Part shown: positions 12,125-25,145 of the stretch, piece after piece
Numbering within the stretch: position 1 is the stretch's first letter
Layout of the letters: every line of letters begins with the position of its first letter
Assembly: GCF_005239225.2 (NCBI RefSeq)
Contig: NC_133286.1
Span: 19,668,572 to 19,732,571 of the forward strand
Direction of reading: 5' to 3'
Length of the DNA: 64,000 nt
Source of the DNA: Populus alba
Taxonomy: Eukaryota > Streptophyta > Magnoliopsida > Malpighiales > Salicaceae
The notes under the pieces: model-generated
Seen by the model: the letters and a program-made list of their open reading frames with translations, nothing else
Database searches by the model: none
What the model was told of the DNA's origin: nothing
Made by a program: the position numbers and the translations under genes

Positions 12125-13676
12125 GTCAAAACAGTTCTAATTTAACAGGGTCTGATTTGAATTTCATTTGTAGAGACCTTCACTCCATGTTTCCATGGCC
12201 CCGCAATTCTTTGGGATATTTTTTTAGTGTTTTCCGGTCATCAATCTCATGGTCAGGGAGTTTTTCCGGTCATCAATCTCTGTTGGATCGAGGCGTTGGA
12301 TTTTATTGATCTATCAATCGATTCTGTTCTCTCCGGCGAGGCTCCCTTCATTGTCAAATCTAGTCGGATGGCCTGCCGGGTATAGCACTTCTTTGACACT
12401 GAAACCTATCCTTGAGAGTTGAGACTTTGCCTTGGTATCATTTTTAGCCCTCTTTAGCAGCAAAAGACCAGGATAGTATTTTGACACTGCTAGGAGGAGG
12501 AAGGCAAGCTCCTAACTTTGTCACGAGCTGAAAGGGCTACGCATGTTTTAATTGAGAATTGTTGAGCTAAAACAGTTTGGGTAGATGATTCAAATGGGTT
12601 CAAAGATTGTCATTTTGAGTAACTGTTTTGCGAATAATCTAGTCCTAACATTATTTTTCCTGAATCAAGATGGATTTAATCTTGGTGTCGCAAATACATA
12701 ACTATAACGCCAATTAAAGTCAATTTCTTGAACCTTTACACTTACTCTCGTTGCATAAATAGTGGCCACACCTGGTCATTTTAATCTCTTAACCAATTTT
12801 AAATGATTGATTTTATTGTATAAACTCAGTATTTTTTTTTTTTTTAATTTGGCGTACTAGCTTGGATAGATATAAATCAATTTTTTTTTTGTTTTTTGAA
12901 ATTTGATTTCTTTTTAATTTTTTAATTTGATATTTTATTTTTTAGAAATTAAAATTTTTATATTTTTTTCCATGCTATTATTCTATTCTCATTTGATTAA
13001 TTTTTACTTTGTTAACAAATAAAATCATTGAGATTTTTTAAAAATATTATAAAGATATAGTATTAACAAGTGTTCATCTTTTGTATTGAATTATTGTTGA
13101 ATTTTTTTTATATTTTATTTGTTGTTTATATCTTTCTTTTTTTAATTATATTATTAATATTATTAGATTAATCAAGTTTATTAAATTCAATGGAATTAAT
13201 GACTAGAGGTCTAGAATCTTATATTTTTTTATTTATTTTTATTTTTTGAAAACATTTACACCTATCTAACAACCATCCATGCAAAGATATTCACGTGGCC
13301 CATTTAGATAAAAATCATTCTTAGTACCTTACAGTGTGGGCAATTTTTCACCTATCCACTATAATTTAAAAAATTATTATTTATATCTTGAATTTTAATT
13401 TTATGCACACATTAACACATAATATCCTCACTCTAATGCGTCAAAAAAGTCAATAAGTTTATTTATAAAATTATCATTAATTTTATTTAAAAAATGAAAA
13501 ATCCCTATATGCAATATTATAACTTTTCCATTCAATTAAAAAGAACTAACCTCCACCCTCTTAACCCGAACCCAGATCTCCAGACCTCCCATAACAAAAA
13601 GAAACTAGATTAAATTGAGCTCAAATAATTAATCTGGCAGGGGTGACCGATTATTTTACATTAAATATTGCACTCG

Positions 13677-13700
13677 CCTCCTCCTCCTCCTCCTCCTCCT
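13677..13700 (+). repeat. (CTC)n microsatellite
   Basis: About eight uninterrupted trinucleotide units. Likely length-polymorphic. Confidence 0.9.
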
Positions 13701-14330
13701 ACATCGTCACTATTTAGAATCTGCACTTCAGTTTTTTTGGTCGTATAAGACAACCCAGGAACACCATCACCATGGCCATTAGAAATGCAACTCATCTATG
13801 ATGGTGAGGTAGCGGAGAGATAAGAAAAAATCAAGAAATTGAGAAGAAGAAAACTATTGGGAGTGATGCAATACCATTGAATGAGCATTCTTCTGTGTTG
13901 TCACGGTCGATGAAAACTCACCGGTATGGATGTAACGTCGCCACAGTTGCCGGAGGAGATATATATATATATATTCATCTTGTTGTTCTTGGTGCTGGGA
14001 ATCTGAGATCTCCTACCTCGTTCTAGAGGAGAAAGGGAAATCGTCTTTTTGCTAAAGGAGGAGCGTAGATGAAAAGTACTAATTCTTGGAAGTTAATTTC
14101 ATGAAAAACTTTATTATAAATTATCGCAATGACTAACCTTATCGAAATTTAGAGAAGGCTGGACAATATTCAGCATGCACTCAATCTTTGCAAGTTCAAA
14201 TACTTCATTAAAAAACTATACTGAATAGAAAAGTACTTTTAGAATACTTGATTGATGACAGATAGAGAGTTGAAATGCTTTCTAACAAAATAAAAGTTGG
14301 AGTATGAAAAATAAATAAATAAATAAATCT

Positions 14331-14354
14331 CACGTGTGTGTATACACACACGTG
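14331..14354. repeat. Perfect 24-bp palindrome with a CACGTG G-box at each end
   Basis: The 12 bases 14331-14342 (cacgtgtgtgta) are exactly reverse-complementary to 14343-14354. Each end is a CACGTG G-box, the core bound by plant bZIP and bHLH factors, and the centre is a (GT)/(AC) run. It lies about 1.2 kb upstream of the PDS5-like start. A chance expansion of a (GT)n/(AC)n tract is an alternative to a regulatory role. Confidence 0.75.
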
Positions 14355-14689
14355 CACGCGGGCATTATTTTTAAATATCACGTGTTTATAAAGTTACGAA
14401 TTGTTAGGTGATTTTCATTCAATTTACCTAAACATATGGATACAATAATAATAAAAAAAGTCTTTTCTGTTCCCCATATGTTAAAAGTAAATTTTTTTTC
14501 AAAACTATTATAAAAATAAAATTATTTAATATTTATATTTTTTTTTAACAAAAACACATTTCTATTTATTTTATATTTTCTACTCTATAGTACTAATAAA
14601 AAATATAACCTACAATTTCTTTCATTAACAATTTTTTACCCAAACAACACTCCCCCGTTAAGAATGTGTTAGAGAGTATAGTTACAATT

Positions 14690-14880
14690 ATTTTTTAAAA
14701 TGTTTTTTTATTTAAAAATATATTAAAATAATATTTTTTTTATTTTTAAAAAATTATTTTTGATATCATCATATCAAAATGATTTGAAAACAACAAAAAA
14801 AATATTAATTTGAAATAAAAAAAATAAAAATAAAATTTATTTTAAAAAAAAATTTTGAAACACAAAAATAAAAAGATATA
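14690..14880 (+). repeat. Interspersed MITE-like AT-rich repeat
   Basis: The signature is a T-rich arm, then 'aaaatatattaaaataata', a T-run, 'ttatttttgatatca', and an A-rich arm with 'aaaatgatttgaaaac'. Similar copies occur at about 26440-26590, 45420-45600 and 59755-59900, with fragments at about 4870 and, inverted, at about 6340 and 27866. The complementary T-rich and A-rich ends suggest a MITE, but no clean target duplication was fixed. Confidence 0.55.
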
Positions 14881-15537
14881 AAAACAATAACAATTAAAAA
14901 AAAATATTAAAAAAATAAAATTAACACTCTTACTTCTAACCTTTAACCTTTAATGATTACAAGTTGAAATTGAAAAATGTGCCAAAGCAATTCTATACTT
15001 AAGTATTTTCTTGCATGCAACTAAATTAAAATTTTTCTCCTTTGTATTTTTCTAGTGCATTCTATAAAGTAAAATGTATTAATTTCATAATTTAAATTTG
15101 TAATATTAAAAAGAATTAAACTTTTTTTAACCATCAAACTTAAACTTATCCTTGAGATAAATATTCTTTTTCTTGCACTACCATTAAAAAGAAAGAAGGA
15201 ATAAAAGGACAATACAATAAAATAAGAAAATAAAGAGAGAAATGGAGAAACCCCAGAACCCAAAACCCCATTCTTTTAACCACAGTGAATTAACGGGTTG
15301 AATCCAAGAGGAAAAAACTGCCTCTTTGGTAACCCCTGCTTGCATGGACAACTGTGTTTAGGCTTTAGAGTTGTAAACGAAACAGTCAACAAATGGGTTT
15401 GGTTTCTTTCATCCGTGGGTTTTGTAAATACTACTCTACTGTTTGTCTGTGATGTGGGTTTCGGTGAAAAGTCTCTGAATTTTCAGAGAAAGTGAGAGTA
15501 TTTTGTTTTTGGTTTCTGTGTTTAAGAGAGTGTTGAA

Positions 15538-18500
15538 ATGCCTAACAGTGAGACTGAGCTTGAAGAACGGCTTAAAGAGGCTGGAAATAGTCTCTTAAAC
15601 CCTCCATCATCTGTTGATGACCTTCTTGACTCCCTCGATGTAATGTCTCATCACCCTTTTCATCTCTTTATATATTTATATATGTTTGCTCTGTGTGCTT
15701 GCCTTTTGTTTTTTTATGTTTGTTGATATTGTATTAGAATGTTGAATAATTCGTCTGGCTTAATTAGTTGGTGCATGGATATAAATGTTTCGTATTTTTG
15801 GTGACGAATGCCACGGATTAATGATTTTTTGTTTGGCAATTTTGCAAAAAATTGCTGTTGCTGTTGTTGTCATCTTATATGGTCTTCATCTTTCTGATTG
15901 CTTTCTAGTCGTGTGTAAACTCACTCGGTTTTAGTATCTGTTTAAGTTTTCTTTTACGGGATTTTCTTGTTTGTATGCCTGTTAATTGGAGTGTTGATTT
16001 TGAAATCTATCAATGTATGGTTAATGATTGTTGGATTTTGGTCGTTTTTGGATTTCATCTCTGATTTCTATTTAGCTTTATATGCCCTCTATAAATATTA
16101 ATATATCTCTTGACTTTGCTGTTTATTGTTAGGATTGTTGATTGGGGAGTGATTAATTTATGGTGGATAATCATTTCCTGATCAATGTATTGGGGGAATC
16201 TTCCATTTTCACTCTTGTTTCTTCATAAAAAAAGTACAAGGGAATACTGCATTAATCTGTAATATTATTGCGGGGTATGATGTTGTAGAATGACTATACA
16301 TATACTCTTGCCAAAGGGCATGATTGATGGCATTTTAGGATGGGTCAGCAGCCAATGAAATTGTGGCCAATCCAGTTCCAGCAGGACCTGAAACCACTGA
16401 CAACATTTGGGTCTCTGACGCCTATATCTCTCCTAGACCTTGCAACTAGACAATCTTATTCTTGTTCTCTGATATTTCAGTACATGTGAAAATCATATTA
16501 TCAGAGCCATGGCATTACCTCTGAATGCTCCATGTGGCATGGTTTGCTCACGTATAATTTTTGCAGCCACTGGTGATTGCATATTCTTTTGGTATGATTG
16601 GAAAATAACCATTGGAATTGAACTCTTAGATTTGCTTGGGACACTAAAAAACTTGTCTATAACTTGCATGAGGAAATATGGTTGCGTCACCATTGCTGGC
16701 CAACATGAGTTTTCTTTAATTAGTCTTGTAAGTTTGTAGTTTTAAATTGCCAAAAGGGCATTCGAGTTGATTGTTAACAGCCACTTCAGCTTTCTGTTTG
16801 CCTAAAAATGATCTCTACCATTTTTTCTCTTCACCGAGATTGAAAATGTTTTGAGTTGCAAATATCAATCATGACATTAAAACTTTGGATATTCAGATAT
16901 AATACTTGAATCATGGCCATTGTCCTTTGCCACCTCTTCGTTGAGTATCTCTTTGTCTGGTTTTCACTATTGTGGAAATTTATGAGGATATTATGAGTTT
17001 TGTTTACTTAAGCCCCCCCCCCCCCCCCCAAACCCCCCTTTCACCCCAAGTTTTTTTTGGATGATTCTACCTCTTCTAGTATAGGAGTAGCTGGGAGTGA
17101 AATATACTTACCGTTGCAAACGGGAAGTAGTATTCCTTGTGCTGTAGTTATTAGTAAATAAAAGATAGCAAGTTCTGCCCTAGATGATGTGTATGTGTTG
17201 CCTTTTCTGAGACACTAATGGTGGAAAAATCTTATTTAAGTTATTCAAATCAAAATGGTTATCCTACAAAGACATTGCTATCTGGCATGAAGTGTGTCTG
17301 GTGATGAGTTATATGAAGTCCAGCTTGTGTTAACAGATTTTGGAATTTTTTTCAATGGGTCTTTTCCATGAAACTTACTGGCATTCATGTAATTTGAGCT
17401 TTATAGCCTGTAATGGTGTTTTCGTTTTGTTTTGTCATTTTCTTTTCTCGGTTATTTGGTCCTTTGATGACCTCTGTATGGCTCATATCACTTTTTTAGA
17501 ATTGTCATATTTTTTCTTTACTATTTCTTTATTGCTTATGGATCGATCTGTTATTGTGTTTCATTTTGTCTTGTAGAAACTGGAGCGTTTGCTCACAAAT
17601 GTGGAGCAAGCACCATCAAGATCAATGCAAGATGCTCTTTTACCACCAATGAAGGCATTAATCTCTAGTACCATTTTGAGGCACTTGGACGAAGATGTAA
17701 GGGTTGCGGTTGCATCTTGCATGAGTGAGATTACAAGAATAACAGCACCAGATGCCCCTTACAATGATGACCTAATGAAGGTACTTATAGCAGCTGAAAT
17801 CAATTTTCATGTGTGCTGGTGATCAGAATAAGATTTCTTCATTATATGCTCCTACATTTTTCTTTCCGGGCTCTTATGCTGTCTGCTTTTCGAACGATGA
17901 ACAGGAAATTTTTCAATTGACTGTAGCATCTTTTGAAAAATTATCCCATGAGTCTGGCCATTGTTATACAAAGGCAGTTTCAATTCTTGAGAATGTAGCG
18001 AGGGTGAGGTCATGCTTGATGATGCTGGACCTGGAGTTGGATGAACTAATTTTAGATATGTTCCAATACTTTCTGAAATTCATCAGGTAGGATTCAGGAG
18101 CCTTGTTATTATCATTAACTTTGGCTTCATATCTTCTCATGTTTCTATGTCATTTTCTGAAAGATATAGAAATTACTGCCTACTCCATGTATTGTTCTAT
18201 CTCCCATTTACAATCCCCAAACCGGCTGTAGTGCTACCTTCAATAATAGAGTTCCTTAACTAATTTGTGTTCAGAATGATTCAAATTTGGCGAGTAATTT
18301 CAGCTCATTAGATTCTGTAACTTTTAATTTTTCTTAGTGTGTAACATTGTACTTCTAAAAAAAGAGTTTTGGAGCAGCTAAAATTAAAGTGAATCAGGGT
18401 TTGAATAATTCTTTCATTACTTATATTGGAATTTCATTGTCAGAAGTTTACGGTAAGAACCTGACAGGAGTTTTTTTCCAATTGTAATCTTGGTTCTGCA

Positions 18501-21500
18501 AAATTTTACAAATTCTCAAAAGTTTCGTACAAAGTAGGTTTTTTTTTCTTTTGGTGCGTGTGTGTCAGTTGGAGTTTTTTAGCATTTAAAACTAATGCTG
18601 CATTTCAATATAGCTCCCTTTAGAAAACTGTTCTTAATCTAATTTGGAATTTGGATTGCAAAGGTCTACTGTCAATCTTTGTAGAAAAGAAGATCAGGAA
18701 AGTTGTTGTGCTTGTTGGAAGTTGAAGAGACCCAGAAGGGATTATTACGGTTGAGAAGCAACTCAAGAGTTGTTTGTATGTGGCTATGCATCCTAACCAC
18801 TTGAAGATTGGACATAGCTTGGGACTTGCTAGGGTGGAAAGTGTCAGAATTTATATGAAACTATTTTCTTGATAACTTCAAGGGATACATTGTGCTATGT
18901 ATTTATAGTTTCTGTTCTAGTTTTCATAATAAAGATATGGTAGCATTTTTTTTAGGCAGTGGTAGTACATGATCGTCGGAAAAAGATCCATATAGCCAAC
19001 CCCAACTAGTTTGGGATTGAAGCTTGGGTGCTGTTTTGTTGTTGTCGAAGCAGTGGTAGCTTGGGGCTTTCTATCTGCTTTGCTTTTCCTGTTTACTTTC
19101 ATATAAATGCCTGGATTTTTTTTGGTCTCTCTTCAACAATTGATGGCTTTTCTTGTTCAACTTCAAGGTCCAATCATCCACAAATTGCAATCTTGGCCAT
19201 GGAAACAATTATGACCCTGGTCATTGATGAAAGTGAAGAAATCTCAGTGGAGCTTCTCACTCTCCTTTTAGTGAGTGTAAAAAAGCAAAACCAGGTGTGT
19301 CATCCATCAAATATTTCTCTTTTCCATCATGGTCTTGATAGGTTCGATTAGATTTACTCTACAAATACTATTGTTCCAGAGTTTTTCTCCTATAGCATGG
19401 AAGCTTGGGGAAAGAGTTATCACTAATTGTGCTGCTAAAATTAAGCCCTATCTCAAGGAAGCTGTGCAGTCTACAGGCATACCTTTGGATGAATATGCTC
19501 CAATAGTTGCTTCTATATTCCTAGATGAGTCTCACACACTCGAATGTGATTATAACAATCATTCTGGGGAACCTTTGGTATGTTTCTTATCCCTGTCTAG
19601 AACTGCATGAGATTTGAGTGGAGTTTTTTGTGATCTTGTCTTGCAATTGTAAAATTGTTACCTAAGATGGAAAACTGATCCAGAGTTCTCTTCTTTTGCT
19701 AAATATAATTTCTGACTTCATTTTCAAGAATAAGTTTTGGTTTCCCTTTTATCTGCTTTGTAGAATCCAAAACCCGTTTACATTTCTGATGTGAGATGAA
19801 GCCCATTTACTGTCTTATACTGCTAGTGATTTGCTACAAATCACACGCAGCCTCCTACTTTCTTAATTTGGTTAAATCAAACCTTTTACTTCAAAATAGA
19901 TCAAATCAACCCTTTTTTTCTAAGTAAAGGTGATGTCAGTCCCTTCCTCTAATTCCATTACTAGTTAAATGGCCAGCTAAATGGCACTTGTTATGATGTA
20001 ATCAAGTGGAGGATCTCAAATCCGTAACTGGAAGTGGAGTTGATTTGGTCCAATTTAAGGGGACATGGTTGATTTGATCAAATTTGAGAAGTAGAGGGAC
20101 CACATGAGATGTTTTGCCCTACTAGTGACATTTCAGTTATCAATCTATGACTGATAGACTTTTCATGCAAAATGAATAAAATAAAATAAAGAGGAAAATA
20201 AACTCATGACTGTTGCATATGCTATTTAGAGATAGATGAGATAACCTTTTTATTATTCTTCATAGAAGTGTGGTCGCGACTTGAAAGGTAGCATTTGTGC
20301 CCAGTGCTCTTTTGCTGCAATTTGGATTTTTTCTTATTTTTAAATAGGCATCCTTTTTAATATTAATTTTTCTGTTGGTCTAATGTCCAAGGGATTATCA
20401 CCAAATGCTGCTTGTCATAAAGAAGTTTTTGAAGGTAAGGATGTGATTCCGAAGTCAATAGCAAGGAATGGAACTGCTTCAACTAGAAATGCTGGGACTG
20501 TTAAAAAGGATAATGCTTCAAAAATGCTAGAGCCTTGCTCTCATACTGAGCATTCTAAAAGCACCAATGCACAGGACAAAGCAGAACCTGAAGCCATGTT
20601 AGAAATGGAGCCAAAGGCTGTTCCAAGTAAAAGGGGCTGGAAACCTAATTCTTTGATGAATCCAGAAGAAGGCTATGATCCTTGGTTTTCAACAGGAAGA
20701 AAAACTACCAAACTTCTCCGTGAAAAGCTTCAAGATAAGGGCAACGATGATTTACCCTCAGAAACTCCAGATTCCAAGAAGGTAGCTCTGTCATTAATGC
20801 ATGTGAAAGTGACAAAACCTACAAGATTTACCCCCAAAACTGTTAAAATCTCAAGGTCTTCTTCCCTAACCCCACAACAAGACATAACTTCTGAAAGTCA
20901 TTTTAAAAGAGGCCGGCCAAAGAAAAAGGGAAACAGTATGAGTGAAGATGCTGATCCAAGTCCTTCATTGTTGTCAAAGCGTGAAGACATGAGTGCTCAG
21001 GTCGAAGAGAAAGCTCCAGAATTCGATGATGCCAGTTTGAGAAAGCAGTCTAAAGAAAGAAGTGACTCAGAAGCAAAGAAACAAAAACGCCTAAGAAAAA
21101 ATGAACTTGGCTCAAAGACTCCTAAGAAGATATCTCTGTCTTCTGGACGTGTAGTATCTTCAAAGAAATCAGTGGTCCTCAGTGAACCAGAGGAAAAGTC
21201 TGTCCACCAGCCAGTTGTGATTGCAGTAAGGAGATTTAATAAGCACCGCACTTCAGTCCCAACAGGCACAAAAAAGAAGTCTTTGGATGTTAATTCAGAC
21301 GAGGATGTTGGGGAAGCATTTAGAGATAAGGTATTGAATGGATGAGGATCTGACTAGCATTTACATCTGTTATGTATAAAGCTTTTCTTTTATCCTGATG
21401 TTTGCCAGTTGTACAGAAGATAAAATCATTAGACATGGATGGAACTTACCTGGAAGAAACCCCACAACCAAAGCTCAAGAGGAAGCGTACTCCAAGGAAG

Positions 21501-24500
21501 GAAGTGGTATGGATTCCTTATTTCCTGTTATTAACTTGTAGCTTGTCAATGGGACTTCCCTTCTTTTCTTTTCCATGTTTTTCATTTTTATTTTTCCACT
21601 TTGTAACATTTACCTCAACTGGTTTTCCTATACATTAGTTTATCTCTGTTCGGACTTTGCACACACTATAAAATTGCTGAAAATGTTCCCTAAAAAAAGG
21701 CAGAAAAATTTTGAGTGTAGAGAGGATTATCACTGTATCAGGTTGATGATATGCTCTTCATTTCTCCTGATATATCTCTTTCCCCGGGGATGGGTATAGG
21801 AGTTGAAATCTGTTTTTCTGTCAGTTCAATTGCACGTACTCTATGCATCAAGTGAGTTTAAAAACCTGTGCTGCAATATCTAGCTGTTCCACCCAATGTC
21901 TTGCAACTCAAAAGTCCTATGAGATGTTTTATGTCACAATCTCAGAAACTGATTTGTGACTGGGAAGCCAGCTTAACCATTGTGAAGGGAGATAAATCTC
22001 TGATTGGTTTGCCTTAGTGGCTTAATGCGTGAAAATAGAAATGGCTATCAGAACTGAAAAAAAAAAAAAGGCACAATTTTGTACTTCAGCAATCAGAATG
22101 TTTGTGCTGCGGACAAGATTTTAACTTGCTTTTGCTTTTTTGATGATCATGAAAATATTGGACTGATAGTCAAATTTATATTTGATGTTAATGTAATTGC
22201 TAATTGCTATGTTAATTTTGAGTCAGAACTCCAATTGTTTGCCTTGACTATGAATAAATGCTAGTAAATCTTTTTAAGTCTAACATTGGTGGTTGATACA
22301 TGTGGTTTACAGGGATGATGTGAGCCTCCATTTGAGATAGGGCATAAACCAGACAAATGCTTTAAACTTATCTCGTAATTGTCAATGTAATTGGAATTTC
22401 AAATTCATCAAATAAACTCATTTCACACATCGAAAACTATCTTTGAGATCTAGATTTTTTTTTCTTTTTTTTTGTTGTTGTGAGAAAGCACTGCTGAAGC
22501 TTGTTCTGAAGCTCTTGAATCGTAACAACACATCTTGGGACATGTCACATGCTTATGTTGTGATTTTTATTCAACTGTTTTCCTTTTAAGCATGCTTATA
22601 CATCAGGCTTTTAGATAGAGATATTTTTGCCACCTTATTATCTTCTGTAATCTTTGTCATTTTTCAATTTATTGACATGGCTATATTCTAAAATTCAGTT
22701 TTCTGGAACTCCTGATCTTGGTGAGCAATTGGTTGGTAGCAAAATAAAGGTTTGGTGGCCAATGGATAAGAGGTGAGAGTTGAATATCTGACTTCTAGTT
22801 TCATTTTTTTTTTCTTTTAAAAAACAATTGTTAGATGGCCAGAATTTCTCTCACTTTTCCTGTCATGTCTTGCTGGTTGTCTTGTGCTTGCTTGTCTTCA
22901 ATCACCAATTCTTATTGAGCTTGTGACTTTTTGTACTCTGATGTCTCAGATTGACTTCTACAAGTTCTATGCTCACAGTGGAGACTGGAGTTATTTAATG
23001 CTGAGTATAAGGTCCTTGAATAGGCTTTTGAAAGTGGGTTGAGAGAATTTTATTCATCATCATCATCATCTTGTTTGTTTTTGTCTCAAAATTAGACTTG
23101 AAATGATAATGCAAGGTTTGATAACTGCATGAATAATAGTATGAGAATAACTATTCAAAAGTTGGCCGAAGAGAGATCAAGTTGTCAATTTAATGTCTGT
23201 CTCACACCGGGATTCTAACCATTTACAGTCATAAAGTGAACAAGGTGGTTCTTTTTATGTTGATCCTTGATCTTTATATAATCTTTCTAGGGGTGATTGA
23301 AAGGGATTTTGACAGTAGTCATATTCTACCAGAGAGGATCTTTGATTTCAATGTCTCTACCTATGTATGACATGCTTTAGTTTCCTTTTTGGCTGTATAT
23401 GGTGTATCTAAATTTTTCATTAACAGAGAAAGTTGATGTTTTTGTTTACTGTCTTTTGAGCTTTTGAACATGCTTTCTGTGGGTGCTGAACCATTACCTG
23501 CTGTCAGCTCAGCACAGAAAAAAAAAGAAGAAACAAACATCGATTTGTGAAAGAGCTTGACTTGCCTGTGGCTTTTTATGTTTAGTGAAAGTAGATCATG
23601 GATTTTGATATGCACTAGATATCTTTGGCTGAGATTCTGGCCCCATAAATTTGAATTAGGACTCAGCTTATAAACCACCTATATTATTGATCTTTCCAAA
23701 GAACATCCATACTGAAGTTTCTGTACTTGTTTTCTTGTTCTGCAGGTTCTATGAAGGAGTTGTTGATTCCTACGACCCCATCAAAAAGAAGCACAAGGTG
23801 GGTGACTCTGAGTAATCCCTCCTTATCTAGAAAGAGGAAGGAGAAGGAATTATCTTTTTGAACCTGTCTTCTACTTGGAGTTCGGTTTTTCTGTAGCAAT
23901 TGTGGCAATACCCAGGGCCAAAGTTTGTGATAAATCACGAGTACTTGTGTCTATGACAGAAATGACACCTTTTATTAGGCTTGCTGGAGCTTTTCTTATA
24001 AGATCAATGGATCCAGATTATTCTGATAGAGTAATTGGTTCATTATGGATGATAGAGTCCGAACCATCTCACCAAACATCGATATCAATTTTTCTATTTT
24101 CATTTCTTTGTATCATAGCTCTAAAATACGCATGTTGATGACTTCTTGTTCAGGTCCTGTATGCTGATGGGGATGAAGAGAAGCTTAATCTCAAAAAGCA
24201 GCGATGGGAATTTATTGAAGATGGTATCTTTCCAGTTCAAGTGGGTGTTTTGCCTCATTCTATACTCCACATTTTCCCTTCTCTTATGTTCTAGAACTGT
24301 TTCCTGGAAGTAATTATCTGTCTCGCAATTGTGCTAATAATGTTTGCAGGGGCAGGAGATTGATGTTCCAAAACCTGGTACTTCATCTGATATGTAAGTT
24401 TAGAGATTATCATTTAAGTTCCTTAAATAAGCCTGATATCATGGTTTTCCCATAGTTAGTAGACAGGTATTTTCTGATTCCTTGTTGCATGGTCTGATCT

Positions 24501-25145
24501 GTGCTTTGCTTTTGCTATATGTTACCAGACTGCAAAAAGTGAAAAGTGAAACCAAGTCAGAGTCACAAAAAAAATCGAAGGCTGTTTCATCCTCAAAAAG
24601 GTTGGCTTGCATGCTTTCATGAAGTCTGTGTTATGTTTTTCATGTGGTCAGCTACCGACTGAAATGTATGATGGTATGCCAGGAGCAGAGCTGCCAGCAT
24701 TTCCAAAACCACCGCTAGAAGATTTGCTGGCAAATCTGCATATGGTGCTGTCCATGACGAACCAATTCGTGTTGACAAACCTGTGGATCATGACACATCT
24801 GGGCCAGGTAGTGGTTCAGAAGATAGTAAAAACACACCTGGGTCAGGTGGCAGTTCAAAAGATGATGGTGAAAATTCTACTGTCAAGTTGAAGATCCACG
24901 ATCCACAAAGGATTGATAACAACTCCAAGCAAGCAATGCCAGAGACTGTAAATACATCTGACGATGGAAGTCCCAAAGCTGGTACCGTGTTCTGTAGCTT
25001 CAACTCTGAGCTGGCCATGCCAGTTGGTGCAACCCTATCCAAGGATGAAAGTTCCAGAGGGGGTGATGAATCTCATGGCTCAGGTGGACCTAAGAGGGAA
25101 CAGCAGGGGGAAGCGAGCTCTTCCCTTTCACCTGAAACTGACTAG
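15538..25145 (+). CDS. PDS5-like sister chromatid cohesion cofactor with Tudor domain (PDS5C type)
   Basis: Coding exons are 15538-15639, 17577-17780, 17905-18086, 19168-19294, 19380-19577, 20392-21330, 21417-21506, 22699-22772, 23746-23797, 24154-24240, 24350-24393, 24529-24600 and 24683-25145. The chain stays in phase, giving 877 residues. Residues 1-271 are the ARM/HEAT part of plant PDS5 (LEERLKEAGNSLL, EDVRVAVASCMSEITRITAP, AWKLGERVITNCAAKIKPYL). Residues 272-614 are Lys/Ser-rich. A Tudor domain covers about 620-683 (VGSKIKVWWPMDKRFYEGVV, VLYADGDEEKL). The tail is Ser/Gly-rich. Plant PDS5A-E proteins bind cohesin and affect homologous recombination and chromatin topology in the nucleus. 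The acceptors at 21416 and 24682 were chosen because nearby alternatives (21408, 24651) run into stops. A 1-kb piece (intron 5 and the start of exon 6) is copied at 56433-57432. Confidence 0.9.
18966..19049 (+). mobile_element. Short 5'-truncated retroposon (RTE/SINE-like 3' end) in PDS5 intron 3
   Basis: An insert of 84 bp is flanked by a perfect 10-bp direct repeat, gcagtggtag, at 18956-18965 and 19050-19059, as expected for a target-site duplication. The insert contains 'gccaaccccaactagtttgg' and ends in a degenerate (TTG)n tail. From memory, this sequence type is scattered through many plant genomes as the 3' end of RTE-type LINEs or derived SINEs; the family name is tentative. It lies wholly within intron 3. 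Confidence 0.65.

Larger units (their letters stand above)
12125..15537. other. Intergenic DNA between eS12 and the PDS5-like gene
   Basis: The eS12 3'UTR is followed by about 3 kb without a supported gene. It contains AT-rich repeat DNA (12830-13550), a (CTC)n microsatellite at 13677-13700, an (AT)n run near 13963-13974, a perfect 24-bp palindrome at 14331-14354 and an interspersed T-rich/A-rich repeat at about 14690-14880. The last 250 bases (from about 15290) are probably the PDS5 leader. The frame at 15298-15495 overlaps this leader and has no recognised similarity. Confidence 0.55.

Noticed and set aside
17013..17029. Run of 17 C in PDS5 intron 1
   Set aside because: A plain homopolymer; may be a sequencing or assembly length error, and no function is implied.
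24601..24651. Alternative 51-base intron at the PDS5 exon 12/13 junction
   Set aside because: Using the acceptor at 24651 leads to an early stop; the acceptor at 24682 keeps the long conserved-style tail open.
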